Below are positions 39,611 to 47,041 of a DNA stretch of 64,000 bases, in pieces. Below the pieces are notes generated by a model. That model was not told where the DNA came from. It did no database searches and saw only the letters and a list, made by a program, of their open reading frames with translations. Where the stretch lies: IMG/VR virus record IMGVR_UViG_3300036045_000002, positions 16,086 through 80,085 of that record. One strand, 5' to 3'. Both the position numbers and the translations under genes were made by a program. The DNA is from a virus. Each line of letters opens with the position of its first letter. The first letter of the stretch is position 1.

Positions 39611-39949
39611 ATGTCCCGCAAGAAGACCCGCAAGCAGATCCTGACCGAGAGCATCCAGGTCGAACTCGACCACACGTTCTCGACCGGGATCAAGACCCGG
39701 CTGAGCAAGGGGATGACGGCCGACAACCTGAGCGAACTGCTGAACGCGATCCGGGCGATGAAGGAGAAGGTCCAGGAGGAGGTCATGGACCAGCTGGCCG
39801 AGAAGGAGCCCGTCAAGGTGTCGCAGGACCTCGAGGACGAGGACGCCGAGGAGGCCCGCCGGATGGCCGAGGCCGAGGAGCGGCACGACGCCGACTACTG
39901 GAAGGGTGACGAGCGCCCCGACCCGCGGCTCGCCCGCGTCGCCGACTGA
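39611..39949 (+). CDS. Helical acidic protein of unknown function
   Basis: This 112-residue protein is helical with an acidic tail (MTADNLSELLNAIRAMKEKV, DLEDEDAEEARRMAEAEE). AAAGGGG precedes the ATG. It is the first gene after the 39522 promoter, has no known motif, and may be produced in large amounts. Confidence 0.6.
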   Translation: MSRKKTRKQILTESIQVELDHTFSTGIKTRLSKGMTADNLSELLNAIRAMKEKVQEEVMDQLAEKEPVKVSQDLEDEDAEEARRMAEAEERHDADYWKGDERPDPRLARVAD

Positions 39950-39961
39950 CCGTGTTCACCC

Positions 39962-39977
39962 GGGGCCTTCGGGCCCC
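39962..39977 (+). terminator. UUCG-loop hairpin between genes
   Basis: GGGGCC-TTCG-GGCCCC followed by TCTTTCC. The tetraloop is very stable; it may be a partial terminator or mRNA end guard. Confidence 0.6.
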
Positions 39978-39999
39978 TCTTTCCCCACAGGAGTCCGAC

Positions 40000-40179
40000 A
40001 TGCACTACCTCGTGAAGCACCCGAAGGACGACAGCTACCTGTACTGCCATCAGACCCCCGGCCGGCACGTCCTGTGGGTCACGGACAAGAGGCTGACCAG
40101 GAAGTTCGACACGGCGGCCGCCGCCAAACGGTTCGCCGTCCTGAACGAGGTCAAACACCGCATTGTCAAGGTCGTCTGA
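40000..40179 (+). CDS. Small hypothetical protein
   Basis: This 59-residue protein (MHYLVKHPKDDSYLYCHQTP, ending KHRIVKVV) starts at ATG 40000 behind CAGGAGTCCGAC. It looks like a small beta-hairpin and helix domain. An upstream start at 39952 would read through the hairpin and is rejected. No family is recognised. Confidence 0.55.
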   Translation: MHYLVKHPKDDSYLYCHQTPGRHVLWVTDKRLTRKFDTAAAAKRFAVLNEVKHRIVKVV

Positions 40180-40207
40180 ACCATACCTACTTACCAAGGA
40201 GTCCGTC

Positions 40208-40435
40208 GTGCCTGACAGCAAACCCAAAACGAAGCCGCCCAACGTCCCCCGGGAACTGTACGACCTCGCGAAGCGGATCATCGCCCAGACGATCATCCGC
40301 AACGCCAAGCATTCCGCCCAGGCCAAGGAACTCAAGGACACCACCGCGAACGTCCGGCTGGTGGCCAAGACCCTCAACGACTTCGTTGAGGTACTCCGGG
40401 CCGAGATCGACCGCCAACTCGGGTGGGAGGAGTGA
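40208..40435 (+). CDS. Small helical hypothetical protein
   Basis: This 75-residue helical protein (ELYDLAKRIIAQTIIRNAKH, TLNDFVEVLRAEIDRQL) starts at GTG 40208 after AAGGAGTCCGTC. It ends two bases before the next gene's start. No family is recognised. Confidence 0.55.
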   Translation: MPDSKPKTKPPNVPRELYDLAKRIIAQTIIRNAKHSAQAKELKDTTANVRLVAKTLNDFVEVLRAEIDRQLGWEE

Positions 40436-40437
40436 CC

Positions 40438-41637
40438 GTGCTGACCTGGAAGAAGCGCAAGGACGGGTCGCTAATCGCGAGGGCCGGCAAGGAGGTCTAT
40501 ACCGTCCACCGGCTCCCGCCGAAAGGCGTCCGGGTCTACCCGATCTTCCGGCTCGGGAAGGACAACAAGCGGCTGTACGACGCGAAAGGCGACTCCGGCA
40601 AGGAGGTCTGCAAGCGGGTCGCCGGCAGGCTGCACTCCGGGGTCAAGTCGGCCTACGACACCGTCCGGACGAAGCTGTCGAAGGACCTGGTGGACGCCTT
40701 CGAGTACCACGTCGAGGTCTTTTACACCAAGTACGTCCCGCGGACTGGGAAAGACTACTGCCCGGACAAGGGGATGTTCCTGGCGGCCGCGAAGGCCGGG
40801 AAGAGTCCTTGGTTGTTGGTCAACACGACCGACGGCCTGTACGACAACTACAGGCCGGACTTCCTCGACGCCTTGTCACTGGAACTATTCCCGGTCTGGT
40901 ACCGCGAAGAGGTCGAGTTGGCGAAGGCGAAGGCGGCCGCGAAGGCGAAGCAAGACGAGGAGGATAAGAAGGCGAACGCCGGTTACTTCGCCCAGACGGC
41001 TTCCGCCGCTAAAAGTCCTGTCAAAGTGGGAAAATACTCGGGCCCCGAACCCGAGTCGCGGGAGAGCAAAAGGCGGCCCCTTTCCGTGCCCACGGTCTAC
41101 GCACCAGTCCCGTTCAAGCCCGAGGACGCGAAGTTCGCCACGCTCTACAAGTGGGCCGAGCGGGTCCGGGACTGGTGGGAGGTCAGGGGCCGGTTCGCGA
41201 CGTATGAGTACCTGTCCTACGCGGCCCGGTATTGTTGCTTCCAGTCTTTCGACCGAGGGACGCTCGCCGCGGACAGGATGGCCCTCATCTACCGCCAGGA
41301 GGCCGGAAGGCGTCAGGCGGCAAACCAGGCCAGGATGGCCGTCGCCGGGCGGAAGGAGGCCCCAGGCGAGACGCCGGCGAAGAAGGCCCCGGGTAAGCTA
41401 GCACCCGAACGGAAGAAGGTCGAAAAGGACGGGTGGGGGTTCAAGAAGACGACCCGGGCCGCCGCCGTCAACGCCGTCTTGACCAAGGAGCCGAAAACGT
41501 TAAAACGGATCGAGCGGGAGTCCAAGGCGACGTCCGTGTCGAGCCACCTGGCCCGGCTCGTCCGGGACAAGAAACTCAAGCGGGTCGGGAAAGACCAGTA
41601 CCGACTCCGCAAGGGCGTGAAGCCTGCCAATTCCTGA
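40438..41637 (+). CDS. Protein with C-terminal winged-helix domain
   Basis: This 399-residue protein has a globular N-terminal part (KRKDGSLIARAGKEVYTVHR), a Lys/Ala-rich linker (about residues 160-205), and a C-terminal DNA-binding domain (about 335-395: GWGFKKTTRAAAVNAVLTKE, then SSHLARLVRDKKLKRVG). The same C-terminal domain ends the next gene, and a related one is at 18737. The first part is unknown. The GTG at 40438 follows GGGAGGAGTGACC. Confidence 0.65.
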   Translation: MLTWKKRKDGSLIARAGKEVYTVHRLPPKGVRVYPIFRLGKDNKRLYDAKGDSGKEVCKRVAGRLHSGVKSAYDTVRTKLSKDLVDAFEYHVEVFYTKYVPRTGKDYCPDKGMFLAAAKAGKSPWLLVNTTDGLYDNYRPDFLDALSLELFPVWYREEVELAKAKAAAKAKQDEEDKKANAGYFAQTASAAKSPVKVGKYSGPEPESRESKRRPLSVPTVYAPVPFKPEDAKFATLYKWAERVRDWWEVRGRFATYEYLSYAARYCCFQSFDRGTLAADRMALIYRQEAGRRQAANQARMAVAGRKEAPGETPAKKAPGKLAPERKKVEKDGWGFKKTTRAAAVNAVLTKEPKTLKRIERESKATSVSSHLARLVRDKKLKRVGKDQYRLRKGVKPANS

Positions 41638-41697
41638 AAATACGCGCGGCCAACCAAAGTTCGGCCGCGAGTCTGAGAGCGAGAAGTCGAGTTGCGG

Positions 41698-41714
41698 GGC
41701 CCGACGTTCGGGCC
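41698..41714 (+). promoter_or_regulatory. Hairpin before 41750
   Basis: GGCCCGA-CGT-TCGGGCC, perfect 7-bp stem about 35 bases before the ATG. A second hairpin (CGCGGCC...GGCCGCG, 41645-41669) precedes it. No clear promoter is seen. Confidence 0.5.
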
Positions 41715-41749
41715 TGCGATCCCAAGCGCCGTAGGTCGAGGAGACCGTC

Positions 41750-42667
41750 ATGCAGGTCAAGAAGTCCGACGCCCTCCAGGTGTTCCAGGCCCTCAAGTTC
41801 CAGAACTGCGCGGCCTGGAACGCCGAGAAGATGACCGAGAAGCTGAACGCCCTCGGCGAGGTCGTGGACGACGCGATGGTCAAGAAGCTCAAGGACCCGG
41901 TCGTGGTGAAGACCCTCAAGAACGTCCTCAAGGCCCTGGCCAAGGACGAGGAGGTCACCATCACGGATGACGCAAAGGCCAAGCCGGCCCCCGCCGCCAA
42001 GGCCACGCCGCCGAAGAAGGGCAGGACGCCGGAGCCGGAGGACGCGGACGAGGAGGAAGAAACGGACGACGAAGAGGACGAGGAAGAGCCCGAAGAAGAA
42101 GACGACCAGGACGACGAACCCGAGGACGAATCAGACGACGAAGACGAGGACGAGGAGGAAGAGCCCTCCGAGGACGAGGAGGGCGACGACGACTCGGACG
42201 AGGAGGACTCGGACGAGGAGGACGACACCGACGAGTCGGACGACGACGAGGACAAGGAGTCGGACGACGAAGCCGAAGACGAGGAGGACGAGGAGATGGA
42301 AGCGCCGGCGAAGAAGAAGAAGACCGCGGCGGCCCCCGCCAAGAAGCAGGCCGCCAAGGCCCCCGAGAAGGGCAAGGTGGCGGCCGCGAAGAAGGGCATC
42401 CCGAAGGCCGGGCCCGGCGGGTCGCTGGAGAAGGACAAGTGGGGCTTCCGGACGCCGAGCCGGACGGCCCGCATCAACGCCGCCCTGTCGGACAAGCCGC
42501 AGTCGGTCAAGGAGTTGGAGCAGAAGGCCAAGGCCACCAGCATCCACTCGCACCTGGGCAAGCTGAAGCTGATGGGCCTCGTGGTCAAGGACGCCGAGGG
42601 TCGGTTCATGCTGTCCAAGAAGGGGGGCGGCAAGGGGCCGGCCCCGAAGGCCGCCGCGAAGAAGTGA
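41750..42667 (+). CDS. Histone-like protein with acidic block and winged-helix end
   Basis: This 305-residue protein has three zones. Residues 1-75 are a helical domain (KSDALQVFQALKFQNCAAWN). Residues 95-185 are an extreme Asp/Glu run. A Lys/Ala/Pro segment (186-225) like histone H1 tails follows. The C-terminal 75 residues are a winged helix (GFRTPSRTARINAALSDKP, then HSHLGKLKLMGLVVKDAEGR) closely related to the end of the previous gene. This layout suits a nucleoid or DNA-packing protein, or a histone-mimic chaperone. GAGGAGACC precedes the ATG. Confidence 0.65.
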   Translation: MQVKKSDALQVFQALKFQNCAAWNAEKMTEKLNALGEVVDDAMVKKLKDPVVVKTLKNVLKALAKDEEVTITDDAKAKPAPAAKATPPKKGRTPEPEDADEEEETDDEEDEEEPEEEDDQDDEPEDESDDEDEDEEEEPSEDEEGDDDSDEEDSDEEDDTDESDDDEDKESDDEAEDEEDEEMEAPAKKKKTAAAPAKKQAAKAPEKGKVAAAKKGIPKAGPGGSLEKDKWGFRTPSRTARINAALSDKPQSVKELEQKAKATSIHSHLGKLKLMGLVVKDAEGRFMLSKKGGGKGPAPKAAAKK

Positions 42668-42679
42668 CCGAGGCCGACC

Positions 42680-42708
42680 AGGAGGGGGCTTGACGGTCCC
42701 CTCCTTTC
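42680..42708 (+). terminator. Terminator-like hairpin before queD
   Basis: An 8-bp perfect stem (AGGAGGGG with CCCCTCCT) followed by TTCCC. It may separate the histone-like gene from the queD operon. Confidence 0.6.
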
Positions 42709-42722
42709 CCAAGGAGTCTTCC

Positions 42723-43178
42723 ATGCACGCGATCACGGTCACAATCCCGTTCTGCGCCGGCCATCGGGTCCTCGGGCACCAAGGCAAGTGCCAGTACCTG
42801 CACGGCCACAACTACCGGGCGGTCGTAACCTTCGAGTCGGACGGACTCGACCATATGGGGTTCGTGGCCGACTTCGGCGTGGTCAAGGACCGACTCAAGA
42901 CGTGGATCGACTCGGCCTGGGACCACAACTTCATCGCCCACCCCCACGACCCGCTCGTCCAATTGTGGGGGCAAGTAGATGTGGTCGGGGGCCTCTTTGG
43001 CAACCCGGGCCACGCCAGGAAGCCTTACGTCATGAGGTGCCACGGAAACCCGACCGCCGAGAACATGGCGAAGGAATTGGCGACCTTTGCGGCCGAGGTC
43101 GCCAAGGAGAACGAGTGCGACCTGGCTGAGGTCGTGATTTACGAAACCGACACGTCGATGGGTCGGTATGTGCCGTAG
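42723..43178 (+). CDS. queD: QueD, 6-carboxy-tetrahydropterin synthase
   Basis: This 151-residue T-fold enzyme makes 6-carboxytetrahydropterin from dihydroneopterin triphosphate, the second step towards 7-deazaguanines. Zinc ligands appear in FCAGHRV and YLHGHNYRAVV, and the catalytic Cys is in GKCQYLHGHNY. FVADFGVVK and NPTAENMAKELA are further family motifs. It is followed by queE and folE. The ATG at 42723 has AAGGAGTCTTCC upstream. Confidence 0.92.
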   Translation: MHAITVTIPFCAGHRVLGHQGKCQYLHGHNYRAVVTFESDGLDHMGFVADFGVVKDRLKTWIDSAWDHNFIAHPHDPLVQLWGQVDVVGGLFGNPGHARKPYVMRCHGNPTAENMAKELATFAAEVAKENECDLAEVVIYETDTSMGRYVP

Positions 43179-43227
43179 CCGATTGGCCCGCCCGCAAACC
43201 TCAACCGAGACCTAACGGAGACCTCCG

Positions 43228-43476
43228 GTGCCGCACGTCGCTAACCCCCCGGCCTACCTGGCCCGCTCGTCCGTCAGCAAGTACGTCCACGAAGGCCGGG
43301 TCGCCAGGTTCGTCGGCGACGGCGCTCCTCTCCCGCCCAGGCCGGCGACCTGCTTCTCACTGGAGCAGGCCCTGACCAACATGAACTGGTCGCTCTCGTC
43401 CATCGACGAAGGCGTCCGGCGAGGCGTCCTGGAGTTCTTCCGCAAGGCCGGCAAGGCCTTCATCCGCATCCTGTGA
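43228..43476 (+). CDS. Small hypothetical protein in the que cluster
   Basis: This 82-residue protein (SSVSKYVHEGRVARFVGDGA, ending RKAGKAFIRIL) starts at GTG 43228 with CGGAG upstream. Its stop overlaps the queE start as GTGA. No family is recognised; coupling suggests a role or regulation linked to the deazaguanine pathway. Confidence 0.55.
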   Translation: MPHVANPPAYLARSSVSKYVHEGRVARFVGDGAPLPPRPATCFSLEQALTNMNWSLSSIDEGVRRGVLEFFRKAGKAFIRIL

Positions 43477-44225
43477 GGCCGACAGTGAGTGACTCACCGA
43501 TTAAATCGAAACTGGTCGAGCCGGGCCGTCAGAACCTCCAGACGGTCGAGAAGCAAGACCTCGACCCGGGCCGCCCATACGAGGTCTTCAAAGTCTGGAA
43601 GACGATCCAGGGCGAAGGCCCGTTCGCCGGCCGGCCGGCCGTGTTCGTCAGGCTGGCCGGGTGTAACCTCCAGTGCCCGGCGTGTGACACGGACTACACG
43701 TCCCGCCGGGACTTGATGTCCACCCACACGCTGTTCGCGGAGGTCGTCAAACTGGCCACCCGCGGCCTGGTCGTCTTCACCGGGGGCGAGCCTTTCCGCC
43801 AGCGACTCGGGCCGATCGTCCGGGAGTTGATTCACACGGGGGACTACTCCGTGCAGATCGAGACCAACGGCACCCTGTGGGACGAGGACATGCCGTGGTT
43901 CGGCGACCTGACCGTCGTGTGCTCGCCGAAGACGCCGAAGATCCACCCGCTCACGGAGGAGCGGGTCAACTACTACAAGTACGTGGTCGAAGACGGTCAC
44001 ATCGACCCGGTGGACGGCCTGCCGACCCGCGTCCTGGGGGCCCCGTGCGCGGCCCACAAGCCGAGGCCGCACTTCCCCCGGCACAAGGTGTACATCCAGC
44101 CGATGGACAACGGGCCGTGGCTGGGAGGCATGACCGGGAACAACGTCCACGCCGCGGCCGAGGTGTGCATGCGGCACGGGTACACGCTGAGCCTCCAAAT
44201 CCACAAGATACTCGGACTCGAATAG
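43473..44225 (+). CDS. queE: QueE, 7-carboxy-7-deazaguanine synthase
   Basis: This 250-residue radical SAM enzyme rearranges carboxytetrahydropterin to 7-carboxy-7-deazaguanine (CDG). KTIQGEGPFAGRPAVFVRLA is the typical start, then GCNLQCPACDTDYT with the CxxxCxxC iron-sulphur site, VFTGGEPF for SAM contact, and IETNGT. GTG at 43473 overlaps the previous stop; GTG at 43485 is an alternative. Confidence 0.92.
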   Translation: MRPTVSDSPIKSKLVEPGRQNLQTVEKQDLDPGRPYEVFKVWKTIQGEGPFAGRPAVFVRLAGCNLQCPACDTDYTSRRDLMSTHTLFAEVVKLATRGLVVFTGGEPFRQRLGPIVRELIHTGDYSVQIETNGTLWDEDMPWFGDLTVVCSPKTPKIHPLTEERVNYYKYVVEDGHIDPVDGLPTRVLGAPCAAHKPRPHFPRHKVYIQPMDNGPWLGGMTGNNVHAAAEVCMRHGYTLSLQIHKILGLE

Positions 44226-44259
44226 CCTGCGCCCGCGACAGGCGAGACTGAAAACGCTG

Positions 44260-44300
44260 GCGACCCGGGCCTCCGGCGGTCGAGGCCCGGGTCGCTTTTT
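44260..44300 (+). terminator. Strong intrinsic terminator after queE
   Basis: A perfect 14-bp stem (44260-44273 with 44282-44295, GCGACCCGGGCCTC and its complement), 8-base loop and five Ts. Confidence 0.92.
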
Positions 44301-44328
44301 CCTAGACCGACAGCCGGAGTTTTCCGCC

Positions 44329-44907
44329 ATGCTGGTGACACGCCCGCCTCGACCGACCCACCACGAGGCCGTCCAGGCCGTCAAGACGCTCCTCCGGTAC
44401 GTCGGCGAGGACCCCGACCGGGAAGGACTGCTGGACACACCGGAGCGGGTGCTCCGGGCGTACTCCGAACTCCTGGCCGGGTACGACCGGCAGGCCGGGT
44501 TCCAACTCAAGACGTTCGCCGACGGCGTGTGCGACGAAATGGTCGTGGTCAAAGGGATCGAGTTCACCAGCTTCTGCGAACACCATTGGCTGCCGTTCTC
44601 CGGCGTCGCCCACGTCGGGTACCTGCCGGACACACGGATCGTGGGCCTGTCGAAGATCCCGCGACTCGTGGACGTGTTCGCCAAGCGGCTCCAGGTGCAG
44701 GAGAGGATGACCCAGCAGGTTGTGGACGCCTTGCAGGAGTACCTGGCCCCCAAGGGGTGCGGGTGCGTGGTCGTCGCGTCCCACTCGTGCATGTCGTGCC
44801 GGGGCGTCAGGAAGCAGAACGCCACCATGACCACGTCCGCCTTGCGGGGGGCGTTTAAAGCGGACGCTTCGACCCGGGCCGAATTCCTGTCCATCGTGAG
44901 AGGGTGA
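44329..44907 (+). CDS. folE: FolE, GTP cyclohydrolase I
   Basis: This 192-residue enzyme makes dihydroneopterin triphosphate from GTP, the entry step for the que pathway. Family marks are DTPERVLRAYSELLAGY, EFTSFCEHHWLPFSGVAHVG (zinc Cys and His pair), LVDVFAKRLQVQERM and SCMSCRGVRKQNATMTT (second zinc Cys). It stands behind a terminator, so it may start a new unit, although no clear promoter is seen. The ATG at 44329 has CGGAG about nine bases upstream. Confidence 0.95.
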   Translation: MLVTRPPRPTHHEAVQAVKTLLRYVGEDPDREGLLDTPERVLRAYSELLAGYDRQAGFQLKTFADGVCDEMVVVKGIEFTSFCEHHWLPFSGVAHVGYLPDTRIVGLSKIPRLVDVFAKRLQVQERMTQQVVDALQEYLAPKGCGCVVVASHSCMSCRGVRKQNATMTTSALRGAFKADASTRAEFLSIVRG

Positions 44908-44910
44908 GTC

Positions 44911-45252
44911 GTGCCTAACCGAAAGGCCGTCAAGAACCGGTACGCCGGAAGAAAATCAACGGCCGGCCCGACCAGGCCGAACACCTGGAGGTACGGTCGG
45001 GTGGAGCCTACGGCCAAGGCCGGCCTGTACCTGCTGAAACTCCGGAGCAGGGTAGACGTTTGCCAGGTCGTCTACCTGCCTCGGGAGGACAACCCGGACG
45101 CGACGTACCTGGCCGTGGTCTGCCGGGGCCTGACGCGGGAGTTCAAACACTGGTCGGACCTGCACGACCTGGTGCGGGACGAGGTCGTGATGTACTACGG
45201 CCCCGTCCAACCGTACAACGACAACACCAACCCGAACCTCCCAGGAGGGTGA
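44911..45252 (+). CDS. Hypothetical protein in deazaguanine cluster
   Basis: This 113-residue protein starts at GTG 44911, three bases after folE. It is basic at the N-terminus (RKAVKNRYAGRKS) and has strand-rich sequence (AGLYLLKLRSRVDVCQVVYL). It ends one base before the next gene. No family is recognised. Confidence 0.55.
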   Translation: MPNRKAVKNRYAGRKSTAGPTRPNTWRYGRVEPTAKAGLYLLKLRSRVDVCQVVYLPREDNPDATYLAVVCRGLTREFKHWSDLHDLVRDEVVMYYGPVQPYNDNTNPNLPGG

Positions 45253-45253
45253 C

Positions 45254-45643
45254 GTGCTCAGCTTCAACACCGCGGTGTGGGTCAAGGCGCGGTTCACCGC
45301 GTTGCACCGGTGGAAGGACGCCCCCGACGAGGCCGCCTTCCTGCGGGACTACCACCGGCACGAGTTCCACGTGGAACTCGGCGTCAAAGTCAACCACGAC
45401 GACCGGGACGTGGAATTCTTGAAACTCAAGAACGACCTGCAGTGCCTGCTCCTGGCCGTCTACCACAACGAGACCTTCGACCACTCCTGCGAGCAGGTCG
45501 CCTCGCAGATCCTGACCAGGTACCACGACGCCGGGTGGGACGTGGCCTACTGCAAGGTGAGCGAGGACGGCGAGAACGGGGCGACCGTCTACGCCGTCAA
45601 GCCCCTCCAAGTCGTCGTCCCCTTCCGGCCGGAGGAGAACTGA
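45254..45643 (+). CDS. T-fold protein, divergent QueD/PTPS relative
   Basis: This 129-residue protein has FTALHRWKDAPDE, then YHRHEFHVELGVKVN, EFLKLKNDL and SCEQVASQIL, the order of QueD/pterin synthase motifs (AxHR, HRHEF in place of HGHNY, DF/EF helix, xxENxA). The catalytic Cys before the HxH motif is missing. It may bind a pterin or deazaguanine, or serve as a structural subunit. GTG start with GGAGGGTGAC; its stop overlaps the glycosyltransferase start (TGATG). Confidence 0.55.
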   Translation: MLSFNTAVWVKARFTALHRWKDAPDEAAFLRDYHRHEFHVELGVKVNHDDRDVEFLKLKNDLQCLLLAVYHNETFDHSCEQVASQILTRYHDAGWDVAYCKVSEDGENGATVYAVKPLQVVVPFRPEEN

Positions 45644-46911
45644 TGCTCTACTACCTGCCACTCGAACCGTACAAGGAACGGTACACGATGCAACTCTCGG
45701 CGGCCGAGACCGGCTGGTTCGAGAGGAACTGGTTGGCGGCCAACGTCAACTACAAACGGATCCAGCCTCCGTTCTCGACGCCTACGACCCCGCCAAGGTC
45801 GATCAAGACCGGGCGGGTGCTGGACGCGGTGGGGAGGTCGCGGTGGGCGATGGGGCAGATCGACCAACTCCTGTCGCTGGCCGACCGGGACTACATCTCC
45901 AGCACCGACGTGATCTACCTGGACGACTTCTGGCACCCCGGCGTCCAGGCCCTCCCGTACCTGTTCCAGCAGAAGGGCATCAAGCCCCGGATGTACGCCT
46001 TCTGCTGGGCGCAGTCCGTTGACCAGTACGACTTCACCTACGCGATGCGGGACTGGATTCGGCACTTCGAGCGCGGCACGGCCGCGCTCCTGGACGGGGT
46101 GTTCGTCGCGTCCACGGAACTCAAGACCCTGCTCGCCCGGGAGTGGGTTGCGCACGAAGGCAAGGTCGAGGTCGTCGGCCTGCCGTTCGACTCGGGTGAG
46201 GTCAAATCGAGAATGCCTGAGGACTACCAGGTGTACACGGACCGGGACCGGCTGTCCAAGCTGATCGACGTGTCCGGTTACCCGACCGAAATGCCCCGAA
46301 AGAACCAGGTCGTGTTCTCGTCCAGGTGGGACCGGGAGAAGGACCCGCAGTTCTTCTGCCGGGTGGCGGAAATCGTCCTCCGGGAGACCCAGGACGTCAA
46401 GTTCGTCGTCTGCTCCTCGGCCGACGTGATCCGGTCTAACTACCCCGGCCTGGTGAACAGCCTGGACGACATGGCGATCCGGCACCCGCACAACTTCCAG
46501 GTCGCGACCGGGCTGACGAAGGAGGCCTACTACCGGATTCTGACCGAGTCCAAGGTCCAGTTCAACTGCGCCGACCAGGACTGGGTGTCGTTCACCCTCC
46601 TGGAGGCCGTCACGGCCGGCTGCTACCCGCTGTACCCGTACTTCCGGAGTTTTCCCGAGACGTTCGACCGGGACATGCGGTTCATGTACCCGAAGGACAA
46701 CGAGCAGGAGGCCGCGAAGAAGCTCCTGGCCGTCCTCCGGACGCCGGACGACCTCTGGGCCGCCGACCAGATCGCCGAAAGGCAGCAGATCGTCCGGCGG
46801 CACGACATGACCTGGATGCGAATTCTTGACAGGATGCAAGTCCACTTCGACTGTGACCCGGAGACCCGCAAGAAGGTGCGAAAGGAAGCGTACGCGCCGG
46901 GCGCTGTCTAG
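45643..46911 (+). CDS. Glycosyltransferase, GT-B type (GT4-like)
   Basis: This 422-residue protein reads as a GT-B glycosyltransferase. The N-terminal half has STDVIYLDDFWHPGVQALPY and later VFVASTELKTLL and VEVVGLPFDSG, typical of the donor-domain entry. Residues about 225-310 (NQVVFSSRWDREKDPQFFCR) and VSFTLLEAVTAGCYPLYPYF (the E-x7-E-like GT4 motif with Glu and Gly) complete the fold. In this cluster it may add sugar to a modified base, but capsid or host targets are also possible. It starts one base into the previous stop. Confidence 0.7.
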   Translation: MLYYLPLEPYKERYTMQLSAAETGWFERNWLAANVNYKRIQPPFSTPTTPPRSIKTGRVLDAVGRSRWAMGQIDQLLSLADRDYISSTDVIYLDDFWHPGVQALPYLFQQKGIKPRMYAFCWAQSVDQYDFTYAMRDWIRHFERGTAALLDGVFVASTELKTLLAREWVAHEGKVEVVGLPFDSGEVKSRMPEDYQVYTDRDRLSKLIDVSGYPTEMPRKNQVVFSSRWDREKDPQFFCRVAEIVLRETQDVKFVVCSSADVIRSNYPGLVNSLDDMAIRHPHNFQVATGLTKEAYYRILTESKVQFNCADQDWVSFTLLEAVTAGCYPLYPYFRSFPETFDRDMRFMYPKDNEQEAAKKLLAVLRTPDDLWAADQIAERQQIVRRHDMTWMRILDRMQVHFDCDPETRKKVRKEAYAPGAV

Positions 46912-46937
46912 CGAAAACTCGCAGACCCCGCGCCATT

Positions 46938-47029
46938 CGCTCTAGAATCGCGTCTGGCGCGTTTTCAACTCGAAAGTGACTCTCTTCTCAGTTTCGTCGG
47001 GACCTCGCGCCAGACGCGATTCTAGAGCG
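46938..47029. repeat. 24-bp perfect inverted repeat around the TCTAGAGCG element
   Basis: The left arm 46938-46961 is the exact complement of 47006-47029, with a 44-base spacer that contains CTCGAAAGTGACTC. The right arm ends in the same 16-base core (ACGCGATTCTAGAGCG, 47014-47029) that closes the 29-bp element elsewhere. It precedes AAAGGGACTGCC and the GTG at 47042. Confidence 0.8.
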
Positions 47030-47041
47030 AAAGGGACTGCC

